From Pirellulales bacterium (GTDB lineage: Bacteria; Planctomycetota; Planctomycetia; Pirellulales; JAEUIK01), in contig JAHBXR010000005.1 of the NCBI GenBank assembly GCA_019636335.1, positions 96,197-160,196 on the forward strand: a DNA stretch of 64,000 nt. Direction: 5' to 3'. Below the pieces are notes generated by a model. The model searched no databases. It had not been told where the DNA came from and saw nothing but the letters and a program-made list of their open reading frames with translations. Positions 9,847 to 18,721 of the stretch are shown here, piece after piece; position 1 is the stretch's first letter; every line of letters starts with the position of its first letter. Made by a program: the position numbers and the translations under genes.

Positions 9847-9920
9847 TTCAATTACCTCAAACGGCTATTGCCAGTTCCTCGCCCCAATTCCAGCATAGTT
9901 CCTGCGAATCGCCCGGCAGA

Positions 9921-11243
9921 CTAACCCGGTAGCCCATAGGGCGAACGATACTCCTTCGTCAGCAGCGAATTCGCTTCGTTGCAATCGATAAAACGATTCT
10001 GTTCGGCATCGAATTCCAACCGGCCCCGCGTCTGATAGGCGATGTCTCCCAGGTGTACGAGCGCACAACTATGGTGCGCCGTACGGGCCGAGGCCCGGGT
10101 GGGCGTGCGTTTGCGCACGGCGGTGAGGAAATCGCGCATGTGCTCGGCGTAACCGTTTTGCCCGCGGATCTCCTTGCCTTCCGTCGGTCCCGGCTTGTTC
10201 TTCGGACCCAGGAAGACACTGAACGCCCCGCGGCGCGAGAAGATCATGTATCCTTCCGTGCCGTAGAAGACGTTGCCGTTGTCGAAACCGTGCAGGCCGT
10301 AGGCCGTGAAGGGGTAGTTCTCGTACACCAGGATCTTGCCGTCGGGATACTCGTAGGTGACGTGCATGTTGTCGGGATAATCGCTGGCGGTCTCACCCGG
10401 CAGCATGCGGCCGCCGCGCGCCGTAATCTGCCGCGGCACCGTGTCGACGCCGAGGCCCCAGGTGGCCATGTCGAGATCGTGGACGCCGTCGTCGCCGATC
10501 TCGCCGTTGCCATAGTCGCGAAACATCCGCCACGAACCGTGGAAACGCTGCGGATTGAAGGGCCGTTTCGGCGCCGGCCCCAACCAGCGGTCGTAATCCA
10601 CTCCGGCGGCCGCCTCGCTGTCGGGCACGGGAGCCACGACGTTGCGCATTTCGGCCGTCCACGCGCGAGCAACTTTGACCTCGCCAAGGATCCCCTCCTG
10701 GAGCAGCTTTTCTGCCTTCAAAGTTACAGGGCTGCTGCGCATCTGGATGCCTTGCTGCACGACTCGGTTGTACTTTTCGGCCGCGGCCATGACGAGCAGC
10801 CCTTCGTGGTAAACGTGCGAGATCGGCTTCTCGATATAGACATCTTTCCCCGCCGCCATGGCAGCCAAGGCGATGGGGGTATGCCAGTGGTGGGGCGTGG
10901 CGATGATGCAGGCGTCGACGTTCTTGTCGGCGATCACCTCCTCGAAGCGCTGCGTCTGCCTGGGCGCGGCACTCTGATGCCGCGTGACGATCCTGCTCGT
11001 CTGATCGAGTTGTTGCGGGTCGATATCGCACAGCCAGGCGAACGAGACGTTCTCGTTACGGTCGACGAGCCCCTTCACGTGGCCGCGCATCATGCCGCCA
11101 CAACCGATGATGCCCAGGTTCAGCTTCTCTTCGGGTTCATCGGCCAGAGCATGTACGCTTCCCAGGGCCGACACCGCAGCCAACAGGGCGGCCGTCTCGG
11201 TCGTGTGGGCCAGGAACTTGCGACGTGTCGTCTTCCCCTGCAT
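9921..11243 (-). CDS. Gfo/Idh/MocA family oxidoreductase, Tat-exported
   Basis: 440 residues. The N-terminus MQGKTTRRKFLAHT has a twin-arginine motif followed by a hydrophobic stretch ending near Ala-Asp, so Tat export is expected; AGGAG lies 6 bases before the ATG. The Rossmann motif NLGIIGCGGMMRGHVKGL follows, then ATPHHWHTPIALAAMAAGKD and VYIEKPISH, where the EKP lysine belongs to the family's catalytic region. The C-terminal half has the usual alpha/beta dimerisation fold with GDDGVHDLDMATWGLGVD. Family knowledge: NAD(P)-dependent oxidation or epimerisation of sugars and inositols, with many Tat-exported members in Planctomycetes. It sits 32 bases after the membrane-protein gene and 74 bases before the CHAT gene, so an operon is likely. 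The substrate cannot be told from sequence. Confidence 0.92.
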   Translation of the reverse strand: MQGKTTRRKFLAHTTETAALLAAVSALGSVHALADEPEEKLNLGIIGCGGMMRGHVKGLVDRNENVSFAWLCDIDPQQLDQTSRIVTRHQSAAPRQTQRFEEVIADKNVDACIIATPHHWHTPIALAAMAAGKDVYIEKPISHVYHEGLLVMAAAEKYNRVVQQGIQMRSSPVTLKAEKLLQEGILGEVKVARAWTAEMRNVVAPVPDSEAAAGVDYDRWLGPAPKRPFNPQRFHGSWRMFRDYGNGEIGDDGVHDLDMATWGLGVDTVPRQITARGGRMLPGETASDYPDNMHVTYEYPDGKILVYENYPFTAYGLHGFDNGNVFYGTEGYMIFSRRGAFSVFLGPKNKPGPTEGKEIRGQNGYAEHMRDFLTAVRKRTPTRASARTAHHSCALVHLGDIAYQTRGRLEFDAEQNRFIDCNEANSLLTKEYRSPYGLPG

Positions 11244-11275
11244 GGCGAACTCCTGTCTTCACGGATGGCGTTCGA

Positions 11276-12811
11276 TTAATTCGTACGGTTCTTGAACTGT
11301 CGCTGCGACTCTGCTTGTCGCGCCACGTTTGCCTGGCTGCTGGCCTGGTCGGTCTTGTCCTGCTTCGCTGGCTTGGCTGCTTTTGATTTATCGGGGTTGC
11401 GCCCGCAAAAGATCGCCGCGACGAACAGCCAGAACGTGCAGAAGGCATAGATCAGGCCGTTCGGCGTGCGACGGGTCCATTCTTCCCAGGGCCAGGGAAA
11501 CTCGAAGAAGGCCAGGTTCAAGCTGAAATAGGTCGCCGTCGCGAGGAAGAGCGACCACCGCGCGAACGTGCCCGCGCTCTTGGGTTCTTGCGCGCGCTTG
11601 GCCAGCAGCAAGGCGGCGGGAATCAGAATCGAGAGGGGGAGTGCGACGTACGCCAGCCAGCCCAGCCACACCGGCAACTGGTCTCCCTCGTACGAGAGCC
11701 TCACGAGCGTGCGTCCTACGATCGGCACCGCCACGATCGGCAGCACCGTGAGAAACGGCCAGAGGCGTCCCGCGCTCACCGCCACCGCGGGAATGATGGT
11801 CATCGTGATCGCCAGATCGGCGAAGTCATCGAAGCGGTCGAAGGAGAAGAAGTTCCAGGCCACGATCGCGCCGACATGGACGACCAGCAGCATCCACTCG
11901 AGCCCTACCGCTAGCTCGACGGGTTCTTCCTTGTTGGTTTCGAGGGGGCGCATCAAGTGGCGATTCAACCAGAGGCCCAGCGCCAGAATGGCCCCATAGA
12001 CGAGCCCGAAGGTGGTCTCCATCATGTTCCACCAGTTGATGAGCGGATCGATTTCCGCCCATGGTCCTTCGCGGAACAGGTCGCGATTCCAGGCGTGGAA
12101 GGCCTGCAACGATTCGCCCCCGGTGAACCCCAGCCCGCCCCCGAGAATGCCCCACAGAATCAGATTGCGCGTGAGCCGATCGCCTCGATAGAACGCCACG
12201 TAACAGAACAATCCCACGAGCGCTAAGAGGAGGCCGCCCCAGACCTCGTGCCGAGGTTGGATCTCGACGCCAGGCTTCCAATCCCAATGGGCCGAAAAGT
12301 AGATCGCGGGCAACTCGCCCTGCGCCGGATCGAAAGGTTCGTTAATCAGCCATTCGCCGAGGAAGAAGAGAAACAGCATGGCCACGAGCAGCGAGGCGAG
12401 CTCCACCGGTTTGTAGCGAGTCTCGCTGATCGTCATGCCGAGAAAGGCGGCGCCTGTGCCGATCCAGATGCCACCGATGATGGTGGTGCCCAGCAGCCCC
12501 CAGCGCAGGGCGGCCCAGTTGCCGACGAGATCGGCATCTTGCGCAAGGCCCAGCGTCTGGCCATAGGTCATCGAACCGCCGATCGAGATACCGATGGCGA
12601 ACATGGCGGCGGCCCGAGCCGCCAGCAACGACTTGGCGCGCGCCAGGAATAAAATGGCGATGGCGAGACCCACGAGCAGCCCGGCCATCATGGCGCCGGT
12701 TTCGTGGCCATACTGCCCACGAATGCCCCAGCCCATGCCGCCAGCCAGCGACATCAGAGGCATCGCAATCCAAAGCCGTGGGGGAGTCCGTTCGCGCGAT
12801 TCAGCGGACAT
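11276..12811 (-). CDS. Polytopic inner-membrane protein, paralogue of the gene at 4833-6371
   Basis: 511 residues, many hydrophobic helices, ATG at 12811 with AGGA 5 bases upstream. The N-terminal landmark GGMGWGIRGQYGHETGAMMA and the mid-protein NWWNMMETTFGLVYGAILAL both line up with the membrane protein at 4833-6371. The C-terminal 45 residues are a charged Lys/Gln/Ala-rich tail that the paralogue lacks. It lies between the large CHAT gene (132 bases upstream) and the oxidoreductase gene (32 bases downstream), all on the minus strand. No transporter signature or enzyme motif is recognised. The repeated pairing of this membrane family with CHAT-TPR proteins is the main clue to its role. Confidence 0.8.
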   Translation of the reverse strand: MSAESRERTPPRLWIAMPLMSLAGGMGWGIRGQYGHETGAMMAGLLVGLAIAILFLARAKSLLAARAAAMFAIGISIGGSMTYGQTLGLAQDADLVGNWAALRWGLLGTTIIGGIWIGTGAAFLGMTISETRYKPVELASLLVAMLFLFFLGEWLINEPFDPAQGELPAIYFSAHWDWKPGVEIQPRHEVWGGLLLALVGLFCYVAFYRGDRLTRNLILWGILGGGLGFTGGESLQAFHAWNRDLFREGPWAEIDPLINWWNMMETTFGLVYGAILALGLWLNRHLMRPLETNKEEPVELAVGLEWMLLVVHVGAIVAWNFFSFDRFDDFADLAITMTIIPAVAVSAGRLWPFLTVLPIVAVPIVGRTLVRLSYEGDQLPVWLGWLAYVALPLSILIPAALLLAKRAQEPKSAGTFARWSLFLATATYFSLNLAFFEFPWPWEEWTRRTPNGLIYAFCTFWLFVAAIFCGRNPDKSKAAKPAKQDKTDQASSQANVARQAESQRQFKNRTN

Positions 12812-12942
12812 GCTGTTCCTGCTTTCCTAGTGTCCTCTTCCGGGAAGTTCAGACGAGGGACATCATAGCAGGGTGGCTGCGCCACCAGTAGAAATTGGCC
12901 TTGGTGGCCACGGCGACGGCCGCAGTCGCCGAGAAGGCGATA

Positions 12943-15900
12943 TCACTCGGGGGAGCCTACCAGCACGAAGCTTGCCCAGAAGAACGGATGCGCCGCGCTC
13001 GACTCCTTGCGCCGCGCCGCCATCGTGGCAAGCTGCGCGTCGCGCAGAGCCGTCTGCTTGGATGCGCCGGCGGCCAACCGCTCGTAGAAATGCGCCATCA
13101 AGCCCTGAGTCGCATCGTCCGGCACTTTGTAGAGGCTCGTGACCAACGTACGGGCGCCGGCATGGAGGAAGGCACGGCGCAGGCCGCTCACTCCTTCGCC
13201 GGTACGGATATCTCCCAAGCCCGTCTCGCAGGCCGAGAGCACCACCAGTTCGGTACCCGTTAGATCGAGCATGCCGATCTCTTCGGCCGTGGCCCAGCCA
13301 TCGTCGGTGCGCTGTGCGCCGGCCTGTGCGGAATGCGGTCGGTTGGCGCCGGCCAGAATCACGCCCGAACGAAGCAGGGGGTTTTCCGCGGAACGCAAAG
13401 TCGCCAGCCGCTGGCCCGTCGTTGCCGGCGCGTCAGCAGCCGCTGGCGTCTGTGCGTCGGCCAGCTCGCCGCGCGCGCGCTGATCCGGTAGATAGAAGCC
13501 ATGCGTTGCCAGGTGCAAGATCCGGGGCGCCGGCAAAGATTTCAACATACCCTCGAGCGCCGCATCGTCCAGCAGCGTCACGACCGGTGCATAGCCGGGC
13601 TGGCCCTCGAGCAACTGCTGGATACGTGCTGCCTCTTGACGCGTGCCGGGAAGGGCCGACCAGTTCAAACCGCGCACGTCGGGAGAGACTTCGCCCCGAT
13701 AGAGCTCGTCGGCGGCGTTGCGAGACGCAAGCACGTCGGGCGTGGGTTGGGCAGGGACTGCTTCGAGCTCGTAATTGGGCGCCGCGATTACGACGGTGCC
13801 TGCGGCCGGTTTTTCAGCCGCACGCAACAAATCGCTCGCCGACGACACGTAAGCCATCGAGAACTTCTCGATCAGATACCGTCCATCGCGATCGACCAAT
13901 GCCTCGAAGGGCAAACGGGTCAATTCACCATCCGCACAGAAGTAGATCTGCGTCGCGCCGTCGAGAGCACCCTCGAGCGGCAGCCAAATCGTCTGCGCCA
14001 GCGACTGGGCCAACTCGCGGTATTGCTCCTCGAGTTCTTTCTCGTCAGACGTGCGCAATTCGCGAGGCACATCCGAGACGGCCTGGCGCAGCTCATGCAC
14101 GCGGGCGTCGATCTCATCTGCCGGGCCTAGATCGATGAGCGAGAGTCGCTCGAGCGTCCCCCCTCGCAGCACGAAAGCGGCAAAGCGGGGGGGCTGCCGT
14201 TCCGATGCTTGCCCCCGAGGCGACAACTCGTAGGGAGCATAACGCACGAATTCGACGAATGCTCCCCTGTCGCCGATCCGCGTGACAAGCCGCGCGGGAT
14301 CGACCTTGTTGCTAAAGCCCGCGCGCGCCGCCCCCAGAACCTCGGTCAACTGCCGGTTGAGATTCGTTTCGAGCGTGTTTGCCTCAGCGGTACGACGCTG
14401 GCGTTCCGCGGTCAACTCGGGCGTGACGGGCAAGAGCGCCAGGTCGACCAGCGTTTGCCGTTCGGTACGTAGCCGCTCGACCGCATCGCGCAAGTCGGGA
14501 TGCTTGCTCGCTGCTCGTTCGAGTTGACGCAGTTCGAGCAGCGCATCGTGCAGGGCCGTTTTGCGCTCGATGACCGCGGCGAAGGCCTCGCGGCGTCGCG
14601 ACTCGACGTCCAGTCGCGACGCCAAGGTCATGAGGGTATCGCTCGTTCCTTCCTGCTTCATCAGGTACGAACGCATCGTCTGTTCCGACGCACCCCCGAA
14701 CACATTCTGCAAGCTGGCCAGTTCCATCTCATTCGAACGCAGCACGAGGGCGAATGCTTCCTCGAGCCGGCCTTCGGTCGCCAGCAGCGTGCCCAGATTA
14801 TCGAGCGCCGTGGCCAGGACAGGGTGCCCGGCAGGCATCGCGTCGGCCGGGTACAACTGTTCGAGCATGGCGACCGCTCGCTCGAACTGGGCGCGCGCCG
14901 CGGGCAGCTTCTCTTGCGCTCGGAGCGAGTAGGCCAAGTTGTTGACCGCCGTGGCAAGCTGTGGATGGCCGTGCGAATAGGAGTCGGCCGGATAGATTTT
15001 CTCGCACATCTTCACGGCGCGCTCGAATTGCGATTCGGCCGCCGCGTATTCTCCCAGATCGAACAAGAGCGAGCCATACTCGCTGTAGGCCACGATGAGA
15101 TCCGAGTGCCCCTTGGCAAACTGCTCGGCCGGGTACAACTTCTCTTTCATGGCGAGCGACCGCTCGTAAAGCTTCCTGGCCGCCTCATACTCTTGGGCCT
15201 CGCGCAAGAGCGATGCCAGGTTGCTCCAACTCGCGGCCAGGTAGGGGTGTCCATTCGGATACTCCTCGCCCGAGAACAAGGTCTCGAGCATCGTCGCCGA
15301 TGCGACATAGTGCTCGAGCGCCGACTCGGTTTCTCCCTGTTCTCGCAGCAACTCGCCGAGATTGTTGTGTGCCAGCGCCAGATCGAGATTTCCATGGGGG
15401 TAATCTTGCCTGGGATAGAGGCGTTCGCGCATCGCCAGCGACTCTTCGTAAAGTTTGCGTGCCGCGGTGTAGTCGCCTCGGGACTTTTGGGTGCTGGCCA
15501 GATTGTCGAGACTGATGGCCAGGCTGATGTGCCCTGCCGGGTAGTTTTCGACCGGATAGAGCTGGCGATTCATCGCCACGCTCCGCTCCTGGAACTGCAC
15601 GGCCCCGGCGAAATCGCCTTGCATCGCCAGCAACGTGCCCAGGCTATTGAGCGTACGAGCAATATCGGGATGCCCCGCCGCGTACTGCTCCGGGGGATAC
15701 AACTGTTCTTCGATCTTCAGAGCGCGCTCGAGATACTTTCGCGCCGCAACGTAGTCGTCTTGGCGGGCGAGCACCGTGCCCATGTTCGCCAGCGCGCTCG
15801 CCAGATCGGGGTGACCGTGGGGATACTCGTCGGCCGAGTAGACGCGTTCGAAAATCGCCAGGGCCTGTTCGTAGCGCCGTCGTGCCTCGACCGAATCTCC

Positions 15901-17109
15901 CTGGTCGTCGAGCATGACCGCCAGATTGTTGTAGACGCGCGCCTGGTCGAGATGTCCCTGCGGAAACTTCTCCTGGGGATACACCTTGGCCAGCATCGCG
16001 ATCGCCCGATCGAACAGCTTGCGCGCGGCGGTGAAATCTTCGCGATCGTGGGCGATCTGCCCCAAGGAATTGAGGGTCATCGCAATGTCGACATGCCCTG
16101 CGGGAAACTGAGCGGGGGGATAGAGCTTCTCGCGCATGGCGAGTGCCCGTTCGTAGGCTTGTGCCGCTCCCGCAAGATTGCCAGAGCGCCAACGAGCGAG
16201 CGCTACGCTATCGAGCACGTCGGCAATCGTTGGATGGCCGTTGGGATTCGTCTTGGCCGGATAGAGCAATTCCGTCGCCTGGAGCGCGTGCTCGTAGTTC
16301 TCGAGCGCCAGTGCGTACGCTCCCTGCTCGAATGCCACGCCGCCCAATCGCGTGTAGCAATCCGCGATCTGAGGGTGACTGCCGGGGCACGCGTCGGCAG
16401 GATAGAGCTGCTGGCACATGGCGAGCGCCTGCTGCGCGAAACCCCACGCCGAGTTCGGCTCTCCCATGCGGTTCATGAACCTCGACGCGGTCTGCAATCC
16501 TTGCAGCAGGTCGAGATCGGGCACCGGGAGCAGCTTTTGCTGGAGCAGCATCAACTCGCCCATCTTGATCAAGGCCCGGGACGTATCTCCCCGATCGAGA
16601 TCACTCTCCATGTCGCGATTCAATTGCGCGCCGCGGATGTACTCGCGGCGATCGGCCGCGGTCATCTTCTGCACGGCCTCGAGATGCTTGACTTCCCAGC
16701 GGGCGTCGACGGTCCGCCAATCCTTGGCGCCGAAGGCCTTCGCGCGAATGGCCAGCGCCTCGTCGAGCATCTTGCGGGCCGCAGCGAAATCTTCCACTTC
16801 CGTAGAAGCCCGCGCGAGCCAGATCAGAGTCGTGGCGACTTCGGCATGTTCGTTGCCGAGCAAGCGCCGTTCGATCGCGACGACCTTCTCGCCGGCGGCG
16901 ATGGCCGGCCGCCGCTGGCCAGCCTTGAGCTGCGCGAGCGCGTCGTTCCAGAGACGATCGCGTTCGGCGAATCGATCCGTCTGCTTGGGAGTCTGTGCGC
17001 GGGCAGGCGTGCGCTGACCCCACGCTTGTGGCGAGCCAAGCGTGGCGCCTAGTGTTAGCACCAGGCCATAAACAACAAGACGAACGACTTTCGAGACAGA
17101 TCGCAGCAT
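12943..17109 (-). CDS. Large secreted TPR-CHAT protein with 47-residue TPR units
   Basis: 1388 residues from ATG 17109 (MLRSVSKVVRLVVYGLVLTL: a signal peptide ending near AWGQ), with GGAG 9 bases upstream. A longer frame starting at 17193 would bury the signal peptide and is less likely. After an N-terminal helical region there are twelve LYPxExYPxGHPxLA tags at an average 47-residue spacing (about 14820-16405), i.e. a 34-residue TPR plus a 13-residue insert. The C-terminal CHAT domain has LHLATHGFYLP (His about 1203) and VVLSACETGLGDIRTGEG (Cys about 1294), so the catalytic dyad is intact. It shares architecture and C-terminus (HPFFWASFVLVG) with the gene at 6409-9846. Its position first in the minus-strand group suggests it leads that operon. 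Confidence 0.9.
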   Translation of the reverse strand: MLRSVSKVVRLVVYGLVLTLGATLGSPQAWGQRTPARAQTPKQTDRFAERDRLWNDALAQLKAGQRRPAIAAGEKVVAIERRLLGNEHAEVATTLIWLARASTEVEDFAAARKMLDEALAIRAKAFGAKDWRTVDARWEVKHLEAVQKMTAADRREYIRGAQLNRDMESDLDRGDTSRALIKMGELMLLQQKLLPVPDLDLLQGLQTASRFMNRMGEPNSAWGFAQQALAMCQQLYPADACPGSHPQIADCYTRLGGVAFEQGAYALALENYEHALQATELLYPAKTNPNGHPTIADVLDSVALARWRSGNLAGAAQAYERALAMREKLYPPAQFPAGHVDIAMTLNSLGQIAHDREDFTAARKLFDRAIAMLAKVYPQEKFPQGHLDQARVYNNLAVMLDDQGDSVEARRRYEQALAIFERVYSADEYPHGHPDLASALANMGTVLARQDDYVAARKYLERALKIEEQLYPPEQYAAGHPDIARTLNSLGTLLAMQGDFAGAVQFQERSVAMNRQLYPVENYPAGHISLAISLDNLASTQKSRGDYTAARKLYEESLAMRERLYPRQDYPHGNLDLALAHNNLGELLREQGETESALEHYVASATMLETLFSGEEYPNGHPYLAASWSNLASLLREAQEYEAARKLYERSLAMKEKLYPAEQFAKGHSDLIVAYSEYGSLLFDLGEYAAAESQFERAVKMCEKIYPADSYSHGHPQLATAVNNLAYSLRAQEKLPAARAQFERAVAMLEQLYPADAMPAGHPVLATALDNLGTLLATEGRLEEAFALVLRSNEMELASLQNVFGGASEQTMRSYLMKQEGTSDTLMTLASRLDVESRRREAFAAVIERKTALHDALLELRQLERAASKHPDLRDAVERLRTERQTLVDLALLPVTPELTAERQRRTAEANTLETNLNRQLTEVLGAARAGFSNKVDPARLVTRIGDRGAFVEFVRYAPYELSPRGQASERQPPRFAAFVLRGGTLERLSLIDLGPADEIDARVHELRQAVSDVPRELRTSDEKELEEQYRELAQSLAQTIWLPLEGALDGATQIYFCADGELTRLPFEALVDRDGRYLIEKFSMAYVSSASDLLRAAEKPAAGTVVIAAPNYELEAVPAQPTPDVLASRNAADELYRGEVSPDVRGLNWSALPGTRQEAARIQQLLEGQPGYAPVVTLLDDAALEGMLKSLPAPRILHLATHGFYLPDQRARGELADAQTPAAADAPATTGQRLATLRSAENPLLRSGVILAGANRPHSAQAGAQRTDDGWATAEEIGMLDLTGTELVVLSACETGLGDIRTGEGVSGLRRAFLHAGARTLVTSLYKVPDDATQGLMAHFYERLAAGASKQTALRDAQLATMAARRKESSAAHPFFWASFVLVGSPE
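14820..16410 (-). repeat. In-frame tandem repeat encoding twelve 47-residue TPR-type units
   Basis: This coding segment repeats with a period near 141 bases. Each unit encodes a TPR helix pair (typically LNNLGxLLxxxGDxxxAR then ERALAMxExLYP) plus an extra GHP-containing loop. The twelve tags from LYPADACPGSHP to LYPADAMPAGHP span about 1550 bases, which fits eleven intervals of 47 codons. It lies within the CHAT gene and is not an intergenic or CRISPR repeat. Confidence 0.85.
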
Positions 17110-17266
17110 GCACGCGGTCTCCACGCGGATGGGGTTATCGAGTGTCGAGCCACCTCCGTGCGGGCTGGTACTATTGTAGCTCAACCGCATCAAGACGGGT
17201 TGAGCGCCAGGGAGCTACGTTCCTCGTCTCGCGGCCGATTCTCCCCAAAATATCGGATCATCGTGC

Positions 17267-18721
17267 TCAGACCACGATCGGGTGGATGACCTCTCCATGC
17301 ACGTCCGTCAGGCGGAAATCTCGCCCCGCGTGGCGGTAGGTCAGCCGAGTGTGGTCGAGCCCGAGCAGGTGCAGCAGCGTCGCGTGCAGATCGTGCAGGT
17401 GGACTTTCTCCTGCACCGAGTAATATCCGTACTCATCGGTTGCGCCGTAGCGAAAGCCGGCCTTCACGCCGCCGCCGGCGATCCACATCGTATACCCATG
17501 CGGATTGTGATCGCGGCCGTCGTCGCCCTGGGCGGTGGGGGTACGTCCGAACTCACCGCCCCAGAGAACAAGAGTCTCGTCGAGCAGTCCGCGGGCTTTC
17601 AGATCGGCCAACAGCCCCGCGATGGGGCGGTCGACCTCGGCGGCGTTGCTGGCATGATCCTTGCGCAGGCCGCCGTGCTGATCCCATTTGTAACTGTGCG
17701 AAACCTGCACGAAGCGCACGCCCCGTTCGGCGAAGCGTCGCGCCATCAAACACTGCCGCCCGAAGTGGCGCGTCCGTGGATCGTCGAGGCCATAGAGACG
17801 ATGCGTCTCCTCGGTCTCGTCGTCGATCTGCTGCAGTTCGGGCGCTGCAGTCTGCATGCGGAAGGCCAGCTCGAAGGCTTCGATCCTTCCTTCGAGCGCC
17901 AGATCCGGCCCTGTCTGCGCGAGCTGCTCGCGGTTCATCTCGTTGAGTAGATCGAGCTCCATTCGTTGCCGCGCGGCGGACGAACGTGCATCGATGAAAG
18001 GAATCTTGGCCTGGTCCGAGGGAACACTCGCATTGCCCAGCGGCGTGCCGTGAAACACGGCCGGTAGAAACGCCGAGCTGTAGTTGTTCACCCCGCCGTG
18101 CGTCAGCGTGGGACAAATCGTGATGAAGCCGGGCAGGTTTTCGTTCTCGGTCCCCAATCCATAGGTGACCCAGGAGCCAAAGCTCGGCCGCACGAACGTA
18201 TCGCTGCCGGTGTGCAACTCCAGAAGCGCGCCACCATGCCGCGAGTTCGAGCCGTGCATGCCGTGCAAAAAGCAGAGATCGTCGACATGCCTGGCCACGT
18301 GGGGAAACAGCTCGCTCACCCAGGCGCCCGACTGCCCGTGCTGGGCAAACTTCCAGGGGCTGGCCAGTAGATTGCCCGTATCGGACGAGACCACGCGCGG
18401 CTTGTCGAAGGGGAGCGGCTTGCCGTGATCGCGCGCGAGCAACGGCTTGTAGTCGAACGTATCGACCTGCGAAGGTCCGCCGTGCATGAAGAGGAAAATG
18501 ACGCGCTTCGCCCGGGGCGCAAAATGGGGCGACCGCTGTGCGAGAGGATTGCCCGTGGGGGAAGGGGGCACCGTCGCCGCCGCGGTACGCTCGCTCGCGA
18601 GCAGCGCATCGAGCGCCAACAGACCGAAACCCGCACTACTGGCACGCAGCAACTCGCGGCGATTCCACACGGGCAGAAACTGGCGGCAGGCATGATCGCT
18701 CATCGTCTGGCTCGCTGTCAT
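17267..18721 (-). CDS. DUF1501 family protein, Tat-type signal
   Basis: 484 residues. The N-terminal part contains NRRELLRASSAGFGLLALDA, a twin-arginine-type export signal. Characteristic DUF1501 parts follow: RVIFLFMHGGPSQVDTFDYK, HGMHGSNSRHGGALLELHTG, VLWGGEFGRTPTAQGDDGRD and HNPHGYTMWIAGGGVKAG. The C-terminus has LLHLLGLDHTRLTYRHAGRD, typical of this sulfatase/alkaline-phosphatase-like fold. The start ATG 18721 overlaps the stop of the upstream gene (ATGA), so translation is probably coupled; a second ATG lies six codons in. Family knowledge: DUF1501 proteins almost always pair with DUF1549/DUF1553 proteins in Planctomycetes, as here. The substrate is unknown. Confidence 0.93.
   Translation of the reverse strand: MTASQTMSDHACRQFLPVWNRRELLRASSAGFGLLALDALLASERTAAATVPPSPTGNPLAQRSPHFAPRAKRVIFLFMHGGPSQVDTFDYKPLLARDHGKPLPFDKPRVVSSDTGNLLASPWKFAQHGQSGAWVSELFPHVARHVDDLCFLHGMHGSNSRHGGALLELHTGSDTFVRPSFGSWVTYGLGTENENLPGFITICPTLTHGGVNNYSSAFLPAVFHGTPLGNASVPSDQAKIPFIDARSSAARQRMELDLLNEMNREQLAQTGPDLALEGRIEAFELAFRMQTAAPELQQIDDETEETHRLYGLDDPRTRHFGRQCLMARRFAERGVRFVQVSHSYKWDQHGGLRKDHASNAAEVDRPIAGLLADLKARGLLDETLVLWGGEFGRTPTAQGDDGRDHNPHGYTMWIAGGGVKAGFRYGATDEYGYYSVQEKVHLHDLHATLLHLLGLDHTRLTYRHAGRDFRLTDVHGEVIHPIVV

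Noticed and set aside
14500..17052. 850-codon plus-strand frame opposite the large CHAT gene
   Set aside because: It repeats with the period of the TPR array on the other strand and has no independent features.
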